Shown here: positions 26,866-35,681 of the stretch, one piece after another
Position numbering within the stretch: position 1 is the first letter of the stretch
Layout of the letters: each line of letters begins with the position of its first letter
Source: Herbaspirillum robiniae
Lineage (GTDB): Bacteria > Pseudomonadota > Gammaproteobacteria > Burkholderiales > Burkholderiaceae_D
Assembly: GCF_002213415.1 (NCBI RefSeq)
Contig: NZ_NJGU01000014.1
Coordinates: forward strand, 1 to 64,000
DNA length: 64,000 bases
Direction of reading: 5' to 3'
The notes under the pieces: model-generated
Told to the model about the DNA's origin: nothing
What the model saw: only the letters and a program-made list of their open reading frames with translations
Databases searched by the model: none
Made by a program: the position numbers and the translations under genes

Positions 26866-28017
26866 TCAGGCGGCGAAGGCGTGGAATTCGCGACCGAGGA
26901 TGGCGTCGACGATGCGCTGGCAGGCATGGCCGTCGCCGTAGGGATTGTGCTTGCGCGCGAAGCTCTTCCACAGGGCTTGTTCGCTTTGCAGCGTGGCCAC
27001 GGTGTCGACGATGCGGCCCATGTCGGTGCCTACCAGCTTCACGGTGCCGGCGGCCACCGCCTCGGGTCGCTCGGTGACGTCGCGCATCACCAGCACCGGC
27101 TTGCCCAGCGCCGGCGCTTCTTCCTGCACGCCGCCGGAGTCGGTGAGGATCACGTGCGCCTGCTGCATCAGCCGCACGAACTGGAAGTAATCCAGCGGCT
27201 CGATCAGGTGCAGGTGCCGCAAACCCGACAGCTCCTGCATCACCGGGCCGCGCACGTTGGGGTTCAGGTGCACCGGATAGACGATCTGCAGGTCGTCGCG
27301 CTGCGCCAGCTTGGCCAGCGCGCGGCAGATCTGGCGGAAGCCCTCGCCGAAATTCTCGCGCCGGTGGCCGGTCACCAGCAGCAGCTTGCGCGCGGGATCC
27401 AGCGCCGGCAGCTCACCGTCCAGGCGGCGGCGCAACGCGGCGTCGCCATCGATGCGCGCCACCGTCATCTGCAGCGCGTCGATGACGGTGTTGCCGGTCA
27501 CCAGCACGCGGCCCTGCAGGTTTTCCGCCTCCAGGTTGCGGCGCGACTGCTCGGTGGGGGCGAACATCAGGTCGCTCACCACGTCGATGGTGCGGCGGTT
27601 CATCTCTTCCGGCCAGGGCTGGTTGAGGTCGTGCGTGCGCAGCCCGGCTTCCACGTGGCCCACCGGGATGCGGCGATGGAAGGCCGCCAGCGCCGCCACC
27701 ATCGCGGTGGTGGTGTCGCCGTGCACCAGCACGCGGTCGGGCCGGGTGTCGGCCAGCAGCTGGTCGATCTCGGCGAACAGGCGCGAGGACAAGCCGTTGA
27801 GCGTCTGGTCCGGCACCATGACGTCGAGGTTGCGGTCGGCGCGGATGTCGAACAGGTCCAGCACCTGCGCCAGCATCTGGCGGTGCTGGCCGGTGGCGCA
27901 GACGATGGCGTCGATGCCCGGCTCGGCCTGCAGCGCCTTGACCAGCGGCGCCATCTTGATGGCCTCGGGACGGGTGCCGAAGATCGACAGCACCTTGATG
28001 GGGGTGGACTTGTCCAT
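26866..28017 (-). CDS. wecB: UDP-N-acetylglucosamine 2-epimerase (non-hydrolysing)
   Basis: A 383-residue cytoplasmic enzyme converting UDP-GlcNAc to UDP-ManNAc. Motifs: VLSIFGTRPEAIKMAPLVKA at the N-terminus, VHGDTTTAMVAALAAF, GHVEAGLRT, TGHRRENFGEGF and ILTDSGGVQEEAPALG, with active-site Asp, Glu and His residues in these blocks. The start at 28017 has GGAG 6 bp upstream. It lies on the same strand directly upstream of the bcsB-nfrB-nfrA operon. In E. coli the NfrAB-made glycan requires WecB, so this neighbour probably supplies the ManNAc precursor. Confidence 0.94.
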   Translation of the reverse strand: MDKSTPIKVLSIFGTRPEAIKMAPLVKALQAEPGIDAIVCATGQHRQMLAQVLDLFDIRADRNLDVMVPDQTLNGLSSRLFAEIDQLLADTRPDRVLVHGDTTTAMVAALAAFHRRIPVGHVEAGLRTHDLNQPWPEEMNRRTIDVVSDLMFAPTEQSRRNLEAENLQGRVLVTGNTVIDALQMTVARIDGDAALRRRLDGELPALDPARKLLLVTGHRRENFGEGFRQICRALAKLAQRDDLQIVYPVHLNPNVRGPVMQELSGLRHLHLIEPLDYFQFVRLMQQAHVILTDSGGVQEEAPALGKPVLVMRDVTERPEAVAAGTVKLVGTDMGRIVDTVATLQSEQALWKSFARKHNPYGDGHACQRIVDAILGREFHAFAA

Positions 28018-28399
28018 GTTGCTCCAATGCATGGCCCGCAAGGGCGGGCGGTTCACGTGGCTGCCGCGCGGGCCGGCATGGCGGGTAAGGCCATCATGCG
28101 GGGCCATCGATGGACGTTGCGCTGTTTCTGTTTGTTGTTTGCGTCAGCGCCGCGCCTGGCGCGCGGCCTTGAGATTCAGGCAGGGAGCGATGAGCTTCCT
28201 GCCTGTGTGATTGCGGTGCGGGCATTTGGTTTCGGATTTGCCGGCGGGGAACATGGCGCGCCGCGGTCGCCGCGCCTGCCAACATCTCTTATAATCGGGA
28301 GCAGGAGACAACCCATCGCGGCATTGTTGCCAGGCAGTCATCGCGCCCACCGGCGCCCGGCCGCCGGCGCACATGGCGCGGACAACGACGGTGAATGGC

Positions 28400-28627
28400 A
28401 TGGCACTGTATTTCAAGAACAAGAGACCGAAGACTTTCCTTGGCGCGCCCGTGGGCTGGCCGCTGATGTTCCTGATGGCGCTCGACCTGTGCATCGCCGG
28501 CCTGATGGCGCTGTCCGACCACGACTGGGCCGCCGTGATCCTGCTGTATCCGCCGCTGGCCTTCGCCATCGCCATGCTGGTCGACGCCCGCAAGGAAAAA
28601 CTGGCCGCCGGCCAGCGCCGCCGCTGA
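28400..28627 (+). CDS. Small two-helix membrane protein
   Basis: A 75-residue protein starting MALYFKNKRPK, with two hydrophobic segments (GWPLMFLMALDLCIAGLMAL and WAAVILLYPPLAFAIAMLV) and a basic tail. An alternative in-frame ATG at 28373 adds nine residues; neither has a clear ribosome site. It is followed on the same strand by the ABC ATPase at 28746 and might form a unit with it. I do not recognise a family. Confidence 0.6.
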   Translation: MALYFKNKRPKTFLGAPVGWPLMFLMALDLCIAGLMALSDHDWAAVILLYPPLAFAIAMLVDARKEKLAAGQRRR

Positions 28628-28745
28628 GCTTTCCACTTCATCTTTCATCGCATCTTCCATCGTTTGCCGATCGCCCTGCCGGCGATGCGCTTGCCCCGGG
28701 GCAAGCGGGCCACACGCACCACCGGACCGACACCTACTCCCGCCC

Positions 28746-29384
28746 ATGAGCACGCCCCAGCCCGACGCCGCACTGCTGCATGTCAGCCGCCTCAACTTCG
28801 CCTATCCCGGCCTTGAGCTGTTCAAGGATTTGTCGGCCAGCGTTCCGCCCGGGGTGACGCTGGTGCGCGGCGGCGACGGCCGCGGCAAGACCACGCTGCT
28901 GCAACTGCTGGGCGGGCTGATGCCGGTCAGGGACGGTGTGCTCGAACTGGACGGCATCCGCCTCGATGAAGACAGCGAGGCCTACCGCCGTCGCGTGTTC
29001 TACGTCGATCCGCGCACCGAAGCCTACGACCAGCTGAGCCCGCCGGAATTCTTCCGCGCCATGCGCGAGCGCTTCCACGGTTTCGACCAGACGCGCCTGC
29101 CGGCGCTGACCGAAGGCCTCTCGCTGACGCCGCACCTGGAGAAAAAACTTTTCATGCTCTCCACCGGCAGCAAGCGCAAGGTCTACCTGGCTGCGGCCTT
29201 CGCCGCCGGCGCCACGCTGAACCTGCTCGACGATCCCTTCGCGGGGCTCGACCGCGCCTCGATCAACTTCGTCACCGCCACGCTCAACGCCCAGCCGCAG
29301 AACGGCCGCCAGGCCTGGGTGGCGGCGATGTACGAAGCGCCGCCCGGCGTGGCGCTGGCGGCGACGATCGACCTGGGCGACTGA
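28746..29384 (+). CDS. Orphan ABC-type ATP-binding protein with altered motifs
   Basis: A 212-residue single ABC ATPase domain, CcmA-like in size. Walker A is GGDGRGKTT, the signature-like segment is MLSTGSKRKVYLAAA, and Walker B reads LNLLDDPFAGLD, where the usual catalytic Glu is Asp. The region where the H-loop His is expected reads AAMYEAPPG, without His. Activity may therefore be slow or absent. No permease gene is adjacent; only a two-helix protein precedes it. Transport, if any, is unassigned. Confidence 0.85.
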   Translation: MSTPQPDAALLHVSRLNFAYPGLELFKDLSASVPPGVTLVRGGDGRGKTTLLQLLGGLMPVRDGVLELDGIRLDEDSEAYRRRVFYVDPRTEAYDQLSPPEFFRAMRERFHGFDQTRLPALTEGLSLTPHLEKKLFMLSTGSKRKVYLAAAFAAGATLNLLDDPFAGLDRASINFVTATLNAQPQNGRQAWVAAMYEAPPGVALAATIDLGD

Positions 29385-29668
29385 GCCCGGACGCCGCATC
29401 ACATCACGCCGCGCTTTTGCGCGTGCGATGGCGGCGCGCCAACATTCCCCCACTGCAAGAAAAGCCGGCGGATTGCCTCGCTAATCCACCTTGGCGTTGC
29501 CGCTTCATCTTTCCTATGATGAAGAAGCACCGTCGCCACCGGTCCTGATCTTCCCATCCCGCCTTCCCGTCTACACCGGCGTGCGCCGCCAGGGTGCGGC
29601 AATGCGCGCGGCGCGTTGCACGTTTGCATTTCCATTACACATGTCGACCACGACTTGGGGGAACCACC

Positions 29669-31270
29669 ATGCGTATTTCCAACGTGACAATCCGCGCGCG
29701 CCTGTGGCTGGGCTTCGGCCTGCTGATGGCGCTGATGCTGGTGATGGCGGCGTCGGGCATCACCCGGCTGGGCCAGCTGAACCGGCAGATGACCGATGTC
29801 ATCCATGACAAGTATCCGAAGACGGTCGTGGCCGGCGACATCGTCGACCAACTGAACCTGGTGGCGCGCTCGGTGCGCAACATCCTGCTGCTGAAGGACG
29901 AGGCGCAGATCAGGAGCGAATCGGAGCGCATCACCGGCGCCGACAAGGCCACGCGCGAAGACCTGGCGCAGCTCGACAAGATGCTCACCGACGAGCCCAG
30001 CCGCGCCTCGCTGGCCAAGCTGCTCAAGGCGCAGGACGCTTACCTGCAAAAGCGCGACAAGGTGCTGACGATGGTCAAGGAGGGCACCAAGGACGGCGCC
30101 ATCGACGTGCTGATCGGCGAGGTGCGGCCGGTGCAGAGCGCCTACATGAACGCGGCCGATGCGCTCATCAGGCAGCAGCATGAAATGATGAAGGCCGCCG
30201 GAGACGAAGTGCAGGACAACTACGCGCAGGCGCGCAACCTGCTGGTGGCGCTGACCGCCGCCGGCCTGCTGGTGGCGGTGGCGATCGCGTGGATGATCAC
30301 GCGCAGCATCACCCAGCCGCTGGACCGCGCGGTGCGCGTGGCCGAGACGGTGGCCGCGGGCGACCTCACCTCCGAGATCGACCACAGCGGACGCGACGAG
30401 ACCAGCAAGCTGCTGCGCGCGCTCAAGAAGATGAACGACAACCTGCAGGAGATCGTCAGCCAGGTGCGCGTGTCCACCGACACCATCGCCACCGCCAGCA
30501 CCGAGATCGCGCGCGGCAATCTCGACCTTTCCTCGCGCACCGAACAGCAAGCGGCCTCGCTGGAAGAAACCGCCTCGTCGATGGAAGAACTCACCTCCAC
30601 CGTCAAGCAGAACGCCGCCAACGCCAGCCAAGCCAACAAGCTGGCCGACTCGGCCACTTCGGTGGCGCGCCAGGGCGGCACGGTGGTGGGGCATGTGGTG
30701 GACACCATGGGCGCGATCAACGAGTCGTCGAAGAAGATCGTCGACATCATCGGCGTGATCGACGGCATCGCCTTCCAGACCAATATCCTGGCCTTGAACG
30801 CGGCAGTGGAAGCGGCGCGCGCCGGCGAGCAGGGCCGCGGCTTTGCCGTGGTGGCCTCCGAGGTGCGTTCGCTGGCGCAACGCTCGGCCACCGCCGCCAA
30901 GGAGATCAAGGAGCTCATCGCCGACTCGGTAGAGCGCGTGGGCACCGGCAGCAAACTGGTGGAACAGGCCGGCGCCACCATGCATGAAGTAGTGGAGAGC
31001 GTGCAGCGCGTGAGCTCGGTGGTCACCGAGATCAGCGCGGCGGGACAGGAGCAGAGCAGCGGCATCGAGCAGGTCAACCTGGCCATCGTGCAGATGGACC
31101 AGGTCACGCAGCAGAACGCCGCGCTGGTCGAGCAGGCGGCCGCTGCCGCGCAATCGCTGCAGGACCAGGCGGCGCAACTGGCGCGGCTGGTGTCGGTGTT
31201 CAAGCTGACGCCGGCGCACGAACCGGCGCTGCGCACCATCGAAGCCCGGCCAACTTTACGGATTGCCTGA
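29669..31270 (+). CDS. Methyl-accepting chemotaxis protein
   Basis: A 533-residue chemoreceptor. TM1 is at about residues 10-30 ([20 protein letters not shown]), a four-helix-bundle-type periplasmic sensor follows to about residue 190, TM2 is near [20 protein letters not shown], then HAMP ([20 protein letters not shown]) and the cytoplasmic signalling hairpin with [20 protein letters not shown] at the tip, which binds CheA/CheW. Start at 29669 rather than 29594, which lacks a ribosome site and would precede the signal anchor. No C-terminal NWETF-type pentapeptide is seen. Confidence 0.95.
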   Translation: MRISNVTIRARLWLGFGLLMALMLVMAASGITRLGQLNRQMTDVIHDKYPKTVVAGDIVDQLNLVARSVRNILLLKDEAQIRSESERITGADKATREDLAQLDKMLTDEPSRASLAKLLKAQDAYLQKRDKVLTMVKEGTKDGAIDVLIGEVRPVQSAYMNAADALIRQQHEMMKAAGDEVQDNYAQARNLLVALTAAGLLVAVAIAWMITRSITQPLDRAVRVAETVAAGDLTSEIDHSGRDETSKLLRALKKMNDNLQEIVSQVRVSTDTIATASTEIARGNLDLSSRTEQQAASLEETASSMEELTSTVKQNAANASQANKLADSATSVARQGGTVVGHVVDTMGAINESSKKIVDIIGVIDGIAFQTNILALNAAVEAARAGEQGRGFAVVASEVRSLAQRSATAAKEIKELIADSVERVGTGSKLVEQAGATMHEVVESVQRVSSVVTEISAAGQEQSSGIEQVNLAIVQMDQVTQQNAALVEQAAAAAQSLQDQAAQLARLVSVFKLTPAHEPALRTIEARPTLRIA

Positions 31271-31358
31271 CGGTATCTGCTGCAGGCGTCGGGGACGAAT
31301 GGCATGATGTGCCTGCACATGTATTGCCGTACATCGCCACCATTACAACGACGCCCGC

Positions 31359-32285
31359 ATGGATACTCCCCACAACTTCAATCCCATCCTCGAACAAGTC
31401 CTTGAAGAAGTCCGCCCGCTGACGCTGCAGGGCAAGGTGGCCAACTACATTCCCGAGCTGGGCCACGTCGACCGCAACAAACTCGGCATCGCGCTCTACC
31501 TGCCCGACGGCGGCACCTATACCGCGGGCGATGCGCACGAGCGCTTTTCGATCCAGAGCATCTCCAAGGTCTTCACGCTGATCATGGCCTACCGCAAGCT
31601 GGGCGACAGCCTGTGGCAGCGCGTGGGGCGCGAGCCGTCGGGCAATCCGTTCAACTCGCTGATCCAGCTCGAGACCGACCAAGGCATTCCGCGCAACCCG
31701 TTCATCAACGCCGGCGCGCTGGTGGTGACCGACGTGCTGTGCAGCCAGTACGTGAACCCGCACCTGGCGATCCTGGAATTCATCCGCCAGATCAGCGGCG
31801 TGGAAGACATCAACTTCAACCCGCGCGTGGCGCGCTCGGAGGCGCAGCACGGTTTTCGCAATGCGGCGATGGCCAATTTCATCAAGAGCTTCGGCAACCT
31901 GAAGTCGCCGGTGGAGAACGTGCTGGAGACCTACTTCCGCCAGTGCTCGATCGAGATGAGCTGCGCCGAGCTGGTGAGCGCGGCGCAGCTGCTGGTGCAT
32001 TACGGCACGGCGCTGGGCGTCTCCGAGGCGCTGCTCACGCCCAGCGAAGTGCGGCGCGTGGCCTCGATCATGCTGACCTGCGGCACTTATGACGCGGCCG
32101 GGGACTTCGCCTTTCGCATCGGCCTGCCGGCCAAGAGCGGCGTGGGCGGCGGCATCCTGGCGGTGGTGCCGGGACGCATGGCGCTGTGCGTATGGTCGCC
32201 GGCGCTGGACGCGCACGGCAATTCGCTGGCGGGCAGCCGGGCGCTGGAACTGTTCTCGGGGCGGACGGGGTTTTCGATTTTCTGA
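31359..32285 (+). CDS. glsA: Glutaminase A
   Basis: A 308-residue cytoplasmic glutaminase hydrolysing glutamine to glutamate and ammonia. The beta-lactamase-like fold is recognised by the Ser-X-X-Lys motif in FSIQSISKVF (catalytic Ser/Lys), by NPFINAGALVVTD and by AKSGVGGGILAVVPGRMALC. Length is as usual for the GlsA/YbaS/YneH family. It is a single gene after the chemoreceptor and is followed by repeat array 2. Confidence 0.95.
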   Translation: MDTPHNFNPILEQVLEEVRPLTLQGKVANYIPELGHVDRNKLGIALYLPDGGTYTAGDAHERFSIQSISKVFTLIMAYRKLGDSLWQRVGREPSGNPFNSLIQLETDQGIPRNPFINAGALVVTDVLCSQYVNPHLAILEFIRQISGVEDINFNPRVARSEAQHGFRNAAMANFIKSFGNLKSPVENVLETYFRQCSIEMSCAELVSAAQLLVHYGTALGVSEALLTPSEVRRVASIMLTCGTYDAAGDFAFRIGLPAKSGVGGGILAVVPGRMALCVWSPALDAHGNSLAGSRALELFSGRTGFSIF

Positions 32286-32364
32286 GGATTACGGATGTGG
32301 TTGGTTTGCTGCGGTTGGCGGTGTGCGATGAAGGTAGGGGGCGGTGTTGTTCGGCGGTGGTCGA

Positions 32365-33150
32365 TGCGCGACGAACGACGCTGGATCCCGGCCTGCGCCG
32401 GGATGACGGCGGTGGGGTGGGGGTTGTCGGGTTCGGTTTTTTTCGTTGGTCGCTGACGGCGTTTGAGAGCCCGACTGCCTCATCTCTCTTCTCCGTCATC
32501 CTGACGAAAGTCAGGATCCAGCGTCGTTCAGCGGCCGTCGAGGCACAACGAAAGACACTGGATCCCGGCCTGCGCCGGGATGACGGCGGTGGGGTGGGGG
32601 TTGTCGGGTTCGGGTTTTTCCGTTGGTCACTGGCTACGTCTGCAAGCCCAACTGCCCCATCCCTCTTCTCCGTCATCCTGACGAAAGTCAGGATCCAGTG
32701 TCGTTCAGCGGCCGTCGAGGCACAACGAAAGACACTGGATCCCGGCCTTCGCCGGGATGACGGCGGTGGGGTGGGGGTTGTCGGGTTCGGGTTTTTTCGT
32801 TGGTCGCTGACGGTGTTTGCGAGCCCGACTGCCCCATCCCTCTTCTCCGTCATCCTGACGAAAGTCAGGATCCAGTGTCGTTCAGCGGCCGTCGAGGCAC
32901 AACGAACGCCACTGGATCCCGGCCTGCGCCGGGATGACGGCGGTGGGGTGGGCGTTGTCGGGTTCAGGTTTTTCCGTTGGTCACTGACGACGTCTGCAAG
33001 CCCGACTGCCCCATCCCTCTTCTCCGTCATCCTGACGAAAGTCAGGATCCAGTGTCGTTCAGCGGTCGTCGAGGCACAACGAAAGACGCTGGATCCCGGC
33101 TTTCGCCGGGATGACGGCGGCGGGGTGGGCGTTGTCGGGTTCAGGTTTTT
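32365..33150 (-). repeat. Tandem array 2 of 177-bp REP/BIME-like units
   Basis: CTGGATCCCG recurs at 32381, 32558, 32735, 32912 and 33089, an exact 177-bp period in four steps. Each unit contains GGATCCCGGCCTGCGCCGGGATGAC and, about 100 bp on, GTCATCCTGACGAAAGTCAGGATCC: the same two palindromes as array 1, in reverse orientation and with a different spacer (GGTGGGGTGGG and TTGTCGGGTTC). The spacers are also nearly identical from unit to unit, so copies are recent or homogenised. No protein signal. It fills the gap between glsA and the DUF445 gene. Confidence 0.92.
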
Positions 33151-33254
33151 TCGTTGATCGCTGACGATGTTTGCGAGCCCGCCTGACGATCGCTGACGAC
33201 ATTTGCGATGTCTGCCCGACGATCGCTAACGGCGGCGCCATCAACCAGCCCGGC

Positions 33255-34529
33255 TCAATGCAAAGGCCCCCATCCAGCCAGCCGTTGCATCAACCACGAA
33301 GCCCCGAACAACAAAGCCCCCACCAGCGCGCCGACCACCGTCCCGTTGATCCGGATGTATTGCAGGTCGCGCCCGATATGCAGCTCGATCTGCCGCGACA
33401 GCTCCTGCGCGTCCCAGTTCTTGACGGTGTCGCTGATATGCCGCGTCAGGAACCCGGCCACCTCCGGACTGAGCGAGCCGATGGCCTGTTCCAGGTGGCG
33501 GTTCAGCGAGGCGCGCAGCTCGGCGTCTTCCAGCAGCGCCCGTCCTATCCACTGCGTGCCGCCCGCCACCTGCGCGTGCAACGCCGAGTCCTCGCGCGCG
33601 AGGTCTTGCCGTATCCACTCGCGCAGGCTGTTCCACAACCCTGCGACATAGGCGTTCACCGCCTCGCCCTCGAGCAGCTCGCGCTTGATCTCTTCGGCGC
33701 GTGCGCGCAGGCCTTCGTCTTCCTTCAGGCGCGTGACAAACCCGGCCACCTGTTTGTCGAAGGCTTGCCGCAATGAGTGCTGCGGATCCTGGGCGACGCC
33801 GGTCAGCAGCTTGTCGATGATGTCGGCCAGGGTCTCGGCGGACTTTTCGCCGATCCAGCTCGACGGCAGCACCTTCTCGATCTTGGGATATTCGCGGCGC
33901 AGCCACTCGACCATGCTCTGGGCGATGAAGGCGCGCGTCTGCTCGCGGTTGAGCAGCTCGACCACCTGCACGATGACGCGGTCCAGCAGCTGCTGGTGGC
34001 GGCCGTCCTGGGTCAGGGTGTCGAGGATGGCGGCCAGCGAGCGCGACAGGTCGACCTTGCCCAGCGCCGCATGCAGCGCATCGCGCACGAAACCCTGGAT
34101 CTTGCGGTCGTCGGTGAGCGTCAACAGCCCGGCCATGGCCTGCGCCATGTAGGCGCCCAGGCGCGCGGCGTTCTCGGGCGCGGCCAGCCAGGCGGCCAGA
34201 CGCTGCGCCGGATCGTGGCGGCGCACCAGTTCGGTCAGCGACTGCGGGCTGAGGAATTTCTCCTGGACGAACTGCGCCAGGTTGTCGGCGATGCGGTCCT
34301 TGTTGCGCGGGATGATGGCGGTGTGCGGCAGCAGCACCTTGCGAAACAGCGCCGTCACCGCGAACCAGTCGGCCAGTGCGCCGACCGTCGCCGCCTCGGC
34401 CATGGCGCGCAGCAGGTCGACCCACCACGCGCGCGGGGACAGCGAGGTCGCAACGAAGACCGCCACCGACGCCAGCAGGCAGAGCAGGGCGGCGCGTTTG
34501 GCGCGGCGCAGGGAGAGTTGTTTGTCCAT
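33255..34529 (-). CDS. DUF445 family membrane protein
   Basis: A 424-residue protein with an N-terminal TM (LLCLLASVAVFVATSLSP), a conserved ATVGALADWFAVTALF stretch characteristic of DUF445 (YjiN-like), long helical middle sections and a C-terminal hydrophobic segment (GTVVGALVGALLFGASWLMQ). The start at 34529 gives the normal family N-terminus; longer readings run into the divergent GntR promoter. Function of the family is unclear. Confidence 0.9.
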   Translation of the reverse strand: MDKQLSLRRAKRAALLCLLASVAVFVATSLSPRAWWVDLLRAMAEAATVGALADWFAVTALFRKVLLPHTAIIPRNKDRIADNLAQFVQEKFLSPQSLTELVRRHDPAQRLAAWLAAPENAARLGAYMAQAMAGLLTLTDDRKIQGFVRDALHAALGKVDLSRSLAAILDTLTQDGRHQQLLDRVIVQVVELLNREQTRAFIAQSMVEWLRREYPKIEKVLPSSWIGEKSAETLADIIDKLLTGVAQDPQHSLRQAFDKQVAGFVTRLKEDEGLRARAEEIKRELLEGEAVNAYVAGLWNSLREWIRQDLAREDSALHAQVAGGTQWIGRALLEDAELRASLNRHLEQAIGSLSPEVAGFLTRHISDTVKNWDAQELSRQIELHIGRDLQYIRINGTVVGALVGALLFGASWLMQRLAGWGPLH

Positions 34530-34741
34530 CCGGCTTGGAGAGAGGGTGGGCCCAGGAATTCCGCAGACGCCCCCATGATAGCCGCTCGACCCATGACGCC
34601 GCCGGCCAGGCGCGCGGCTTGCTAGAGAAACCGGATACGCAGCCCGCAACGATGCGGCCACGCCCATCGCCTGCGGAGCACGTTATGATACCGACCGGCC
34701 GACCCGGATCGGCCGCCCGATCGCAGCCTTGTCCGCCGCCC

Positions 34742-35428
34742 ATGAAACCGCAACGCGCCACCGCCGACCATCCCGAGACCCTCGACCAGAACGTGTACGA
34801 GGCGATCTTCAACGCCGTCATGCACGGCCGGCTCAAGCCCGGCACGCGGTTGCAGGAGGCCAGCCTGTGCGAGCAGTTCGGGGTCAGCCGCACAGTGGTG
34901 CGGCAGGCGCTGCGGCGCCTGTCGGAGCTGCGCATCGTCGATGTGGTGCCCAACAAGGGCGCGGCGGTGGCCACGCCGGGGCCGAAGGAAACGCGCGACG
35001 TGTTCGCCGCGCGGCGCGCGATCGAGGGCGCCATCGTGCGCGAGGTGGCGCGCCATATCGACCACGGCGACCTCGCGCGACTCAGACAGCGCCTGCAGGC
35101 CGAGCACGCCGCGCTGCACGAGGGCGACCACCCGCGCTGGGTGGCGCTGGCCGGCGGCTTTCACCTGGCGCTGGCGGAGCTCTCGGGCAACCAGGTGCTG
35201 GAGCGCATGCTGACCGAGCTGATGACGCGCTGCTCGCTCATCGTCGCGCTGTATGAGGTCCCCGGCGAGGCCAGCTGCGAGCACGACGAGCACGCCCGCC
35301 TGGTCGACCTGCTGGCGCTGCGCGACGGCAACGGCGCGGCGGCGGAAATGGAGCGCCACCTGCTGGCGCTGGAGGCGCGCCTGCGCCTGCCGGAAGAAAA
35401 ATCCGACGCCCTGCGCCGCGCCTTCTGA
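34742..35428 (+). CDS. GntR-family transcriptional regulator, FadR/FCD subfamily
   Basis: A 228-residue regulator. The winged helix is at about residues 15-75 (YEAIFNAVMHGRLKPGTRLQ, then CEQFGVSRTVVRQALRRL), followed by the all-helical FCD ligand domain (FAARRAIEGAIVREVARHI; HEGDHPRWVALAGGFH; CEHDEHARLVDLL) with His residues typical of metal/ligand binding. It lies upstream of and in line with the BMP/flavin reductase/deaminase operon and probably regulates it through the ATGTATAC sites at 35537 and 35617. Confidence 0.92.
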   Translation: MKPQRATADHPETLDQNVYEAIFNAVMHGRLKPGTRLQEASLCEQFGVSRTVVRQALRRLSELRIVDVVPNKGAAVATPGPKETRDVFAARRAIEGAIVREVARHIDHGDLARLRQRLQAEHAALHEGDHPRWVALAGGFHLALAELSGNQVLERMLTELMTRCSLIVALYEVPGEASCEHDEHARLVDLLALRDGNGAAAEMERHLLALEARLRLPEEKSDALRRAF

Positions 35429-35448
35429 TTCCTTTTCGTCAACGTCAC

Positions 35449-35501
35449 CCGCCGGCGTGCGCCTGCACCCGCCCGCGGCTGGTGCAGACGCACGCCGGCG
35501 G
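35449..35501. other. Long 21-bp-arm hairpin after the GntR gene
   Basis: Inverted repeat: the left arm 35449-35469 pairs with 35481-35501 over 21 bp with one mismatch around an 11-base loop. No T run follows, so it is not a classical terminator; it could be a strong RNA structure or factor-independent pause. Confidence 0.75.
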
Positions 35502-35536
35502 GCTGGCCGATGCCCGTTTTCGGCTCATTTCTCGAA

Positions 35537-35627
35537 ATGTATACAATCTATATAAGTTCAATAAATCCTTTTAAATCAGTAGTTTGATTTAATCTAAAGG
35601 CTGGCATTCAACTTGCATGTATACGAT
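35537..35627. promoter_or_regulatory. Promoter region with two ATGTATAC operator-like sites
   Basis: ATGTATACAAT at 35537-35547 and CATGTATACGAT at 35616-35627 share the palindrome GTATAC flanked by A/T, a form typical of GntR-FCD operators. They lie 80 bp apart, about 65-145 bp before the BMP-protein ATG, around an unusually AT-rich stretch (35537-35600) that should hold the promoter. Confidence 0.55.
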
Positions 35628-35681
35628 CAAGGCGAACCCTCGCCACCGATCGATATCACTCAGACAAGGAGTCCTGCCGCC

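Noticed and set aside
16190-33150. Possible CRISPR arrays at 16.2 and 32.4 kb
   Set aside because: Spacers between the palindromes are nearly identical from unit to unit, units are 177-208 bp and no cas gene is present.
32068-33157. Open frames of about 320 codons inside repeat array 2
   Set aside because: Same reason: 177 bp is 59 codons, so the repeat stays in frame and yields a periodic peptide. Not a repeat protein, since the palindromes are shared with non-coding copies elsewhere.
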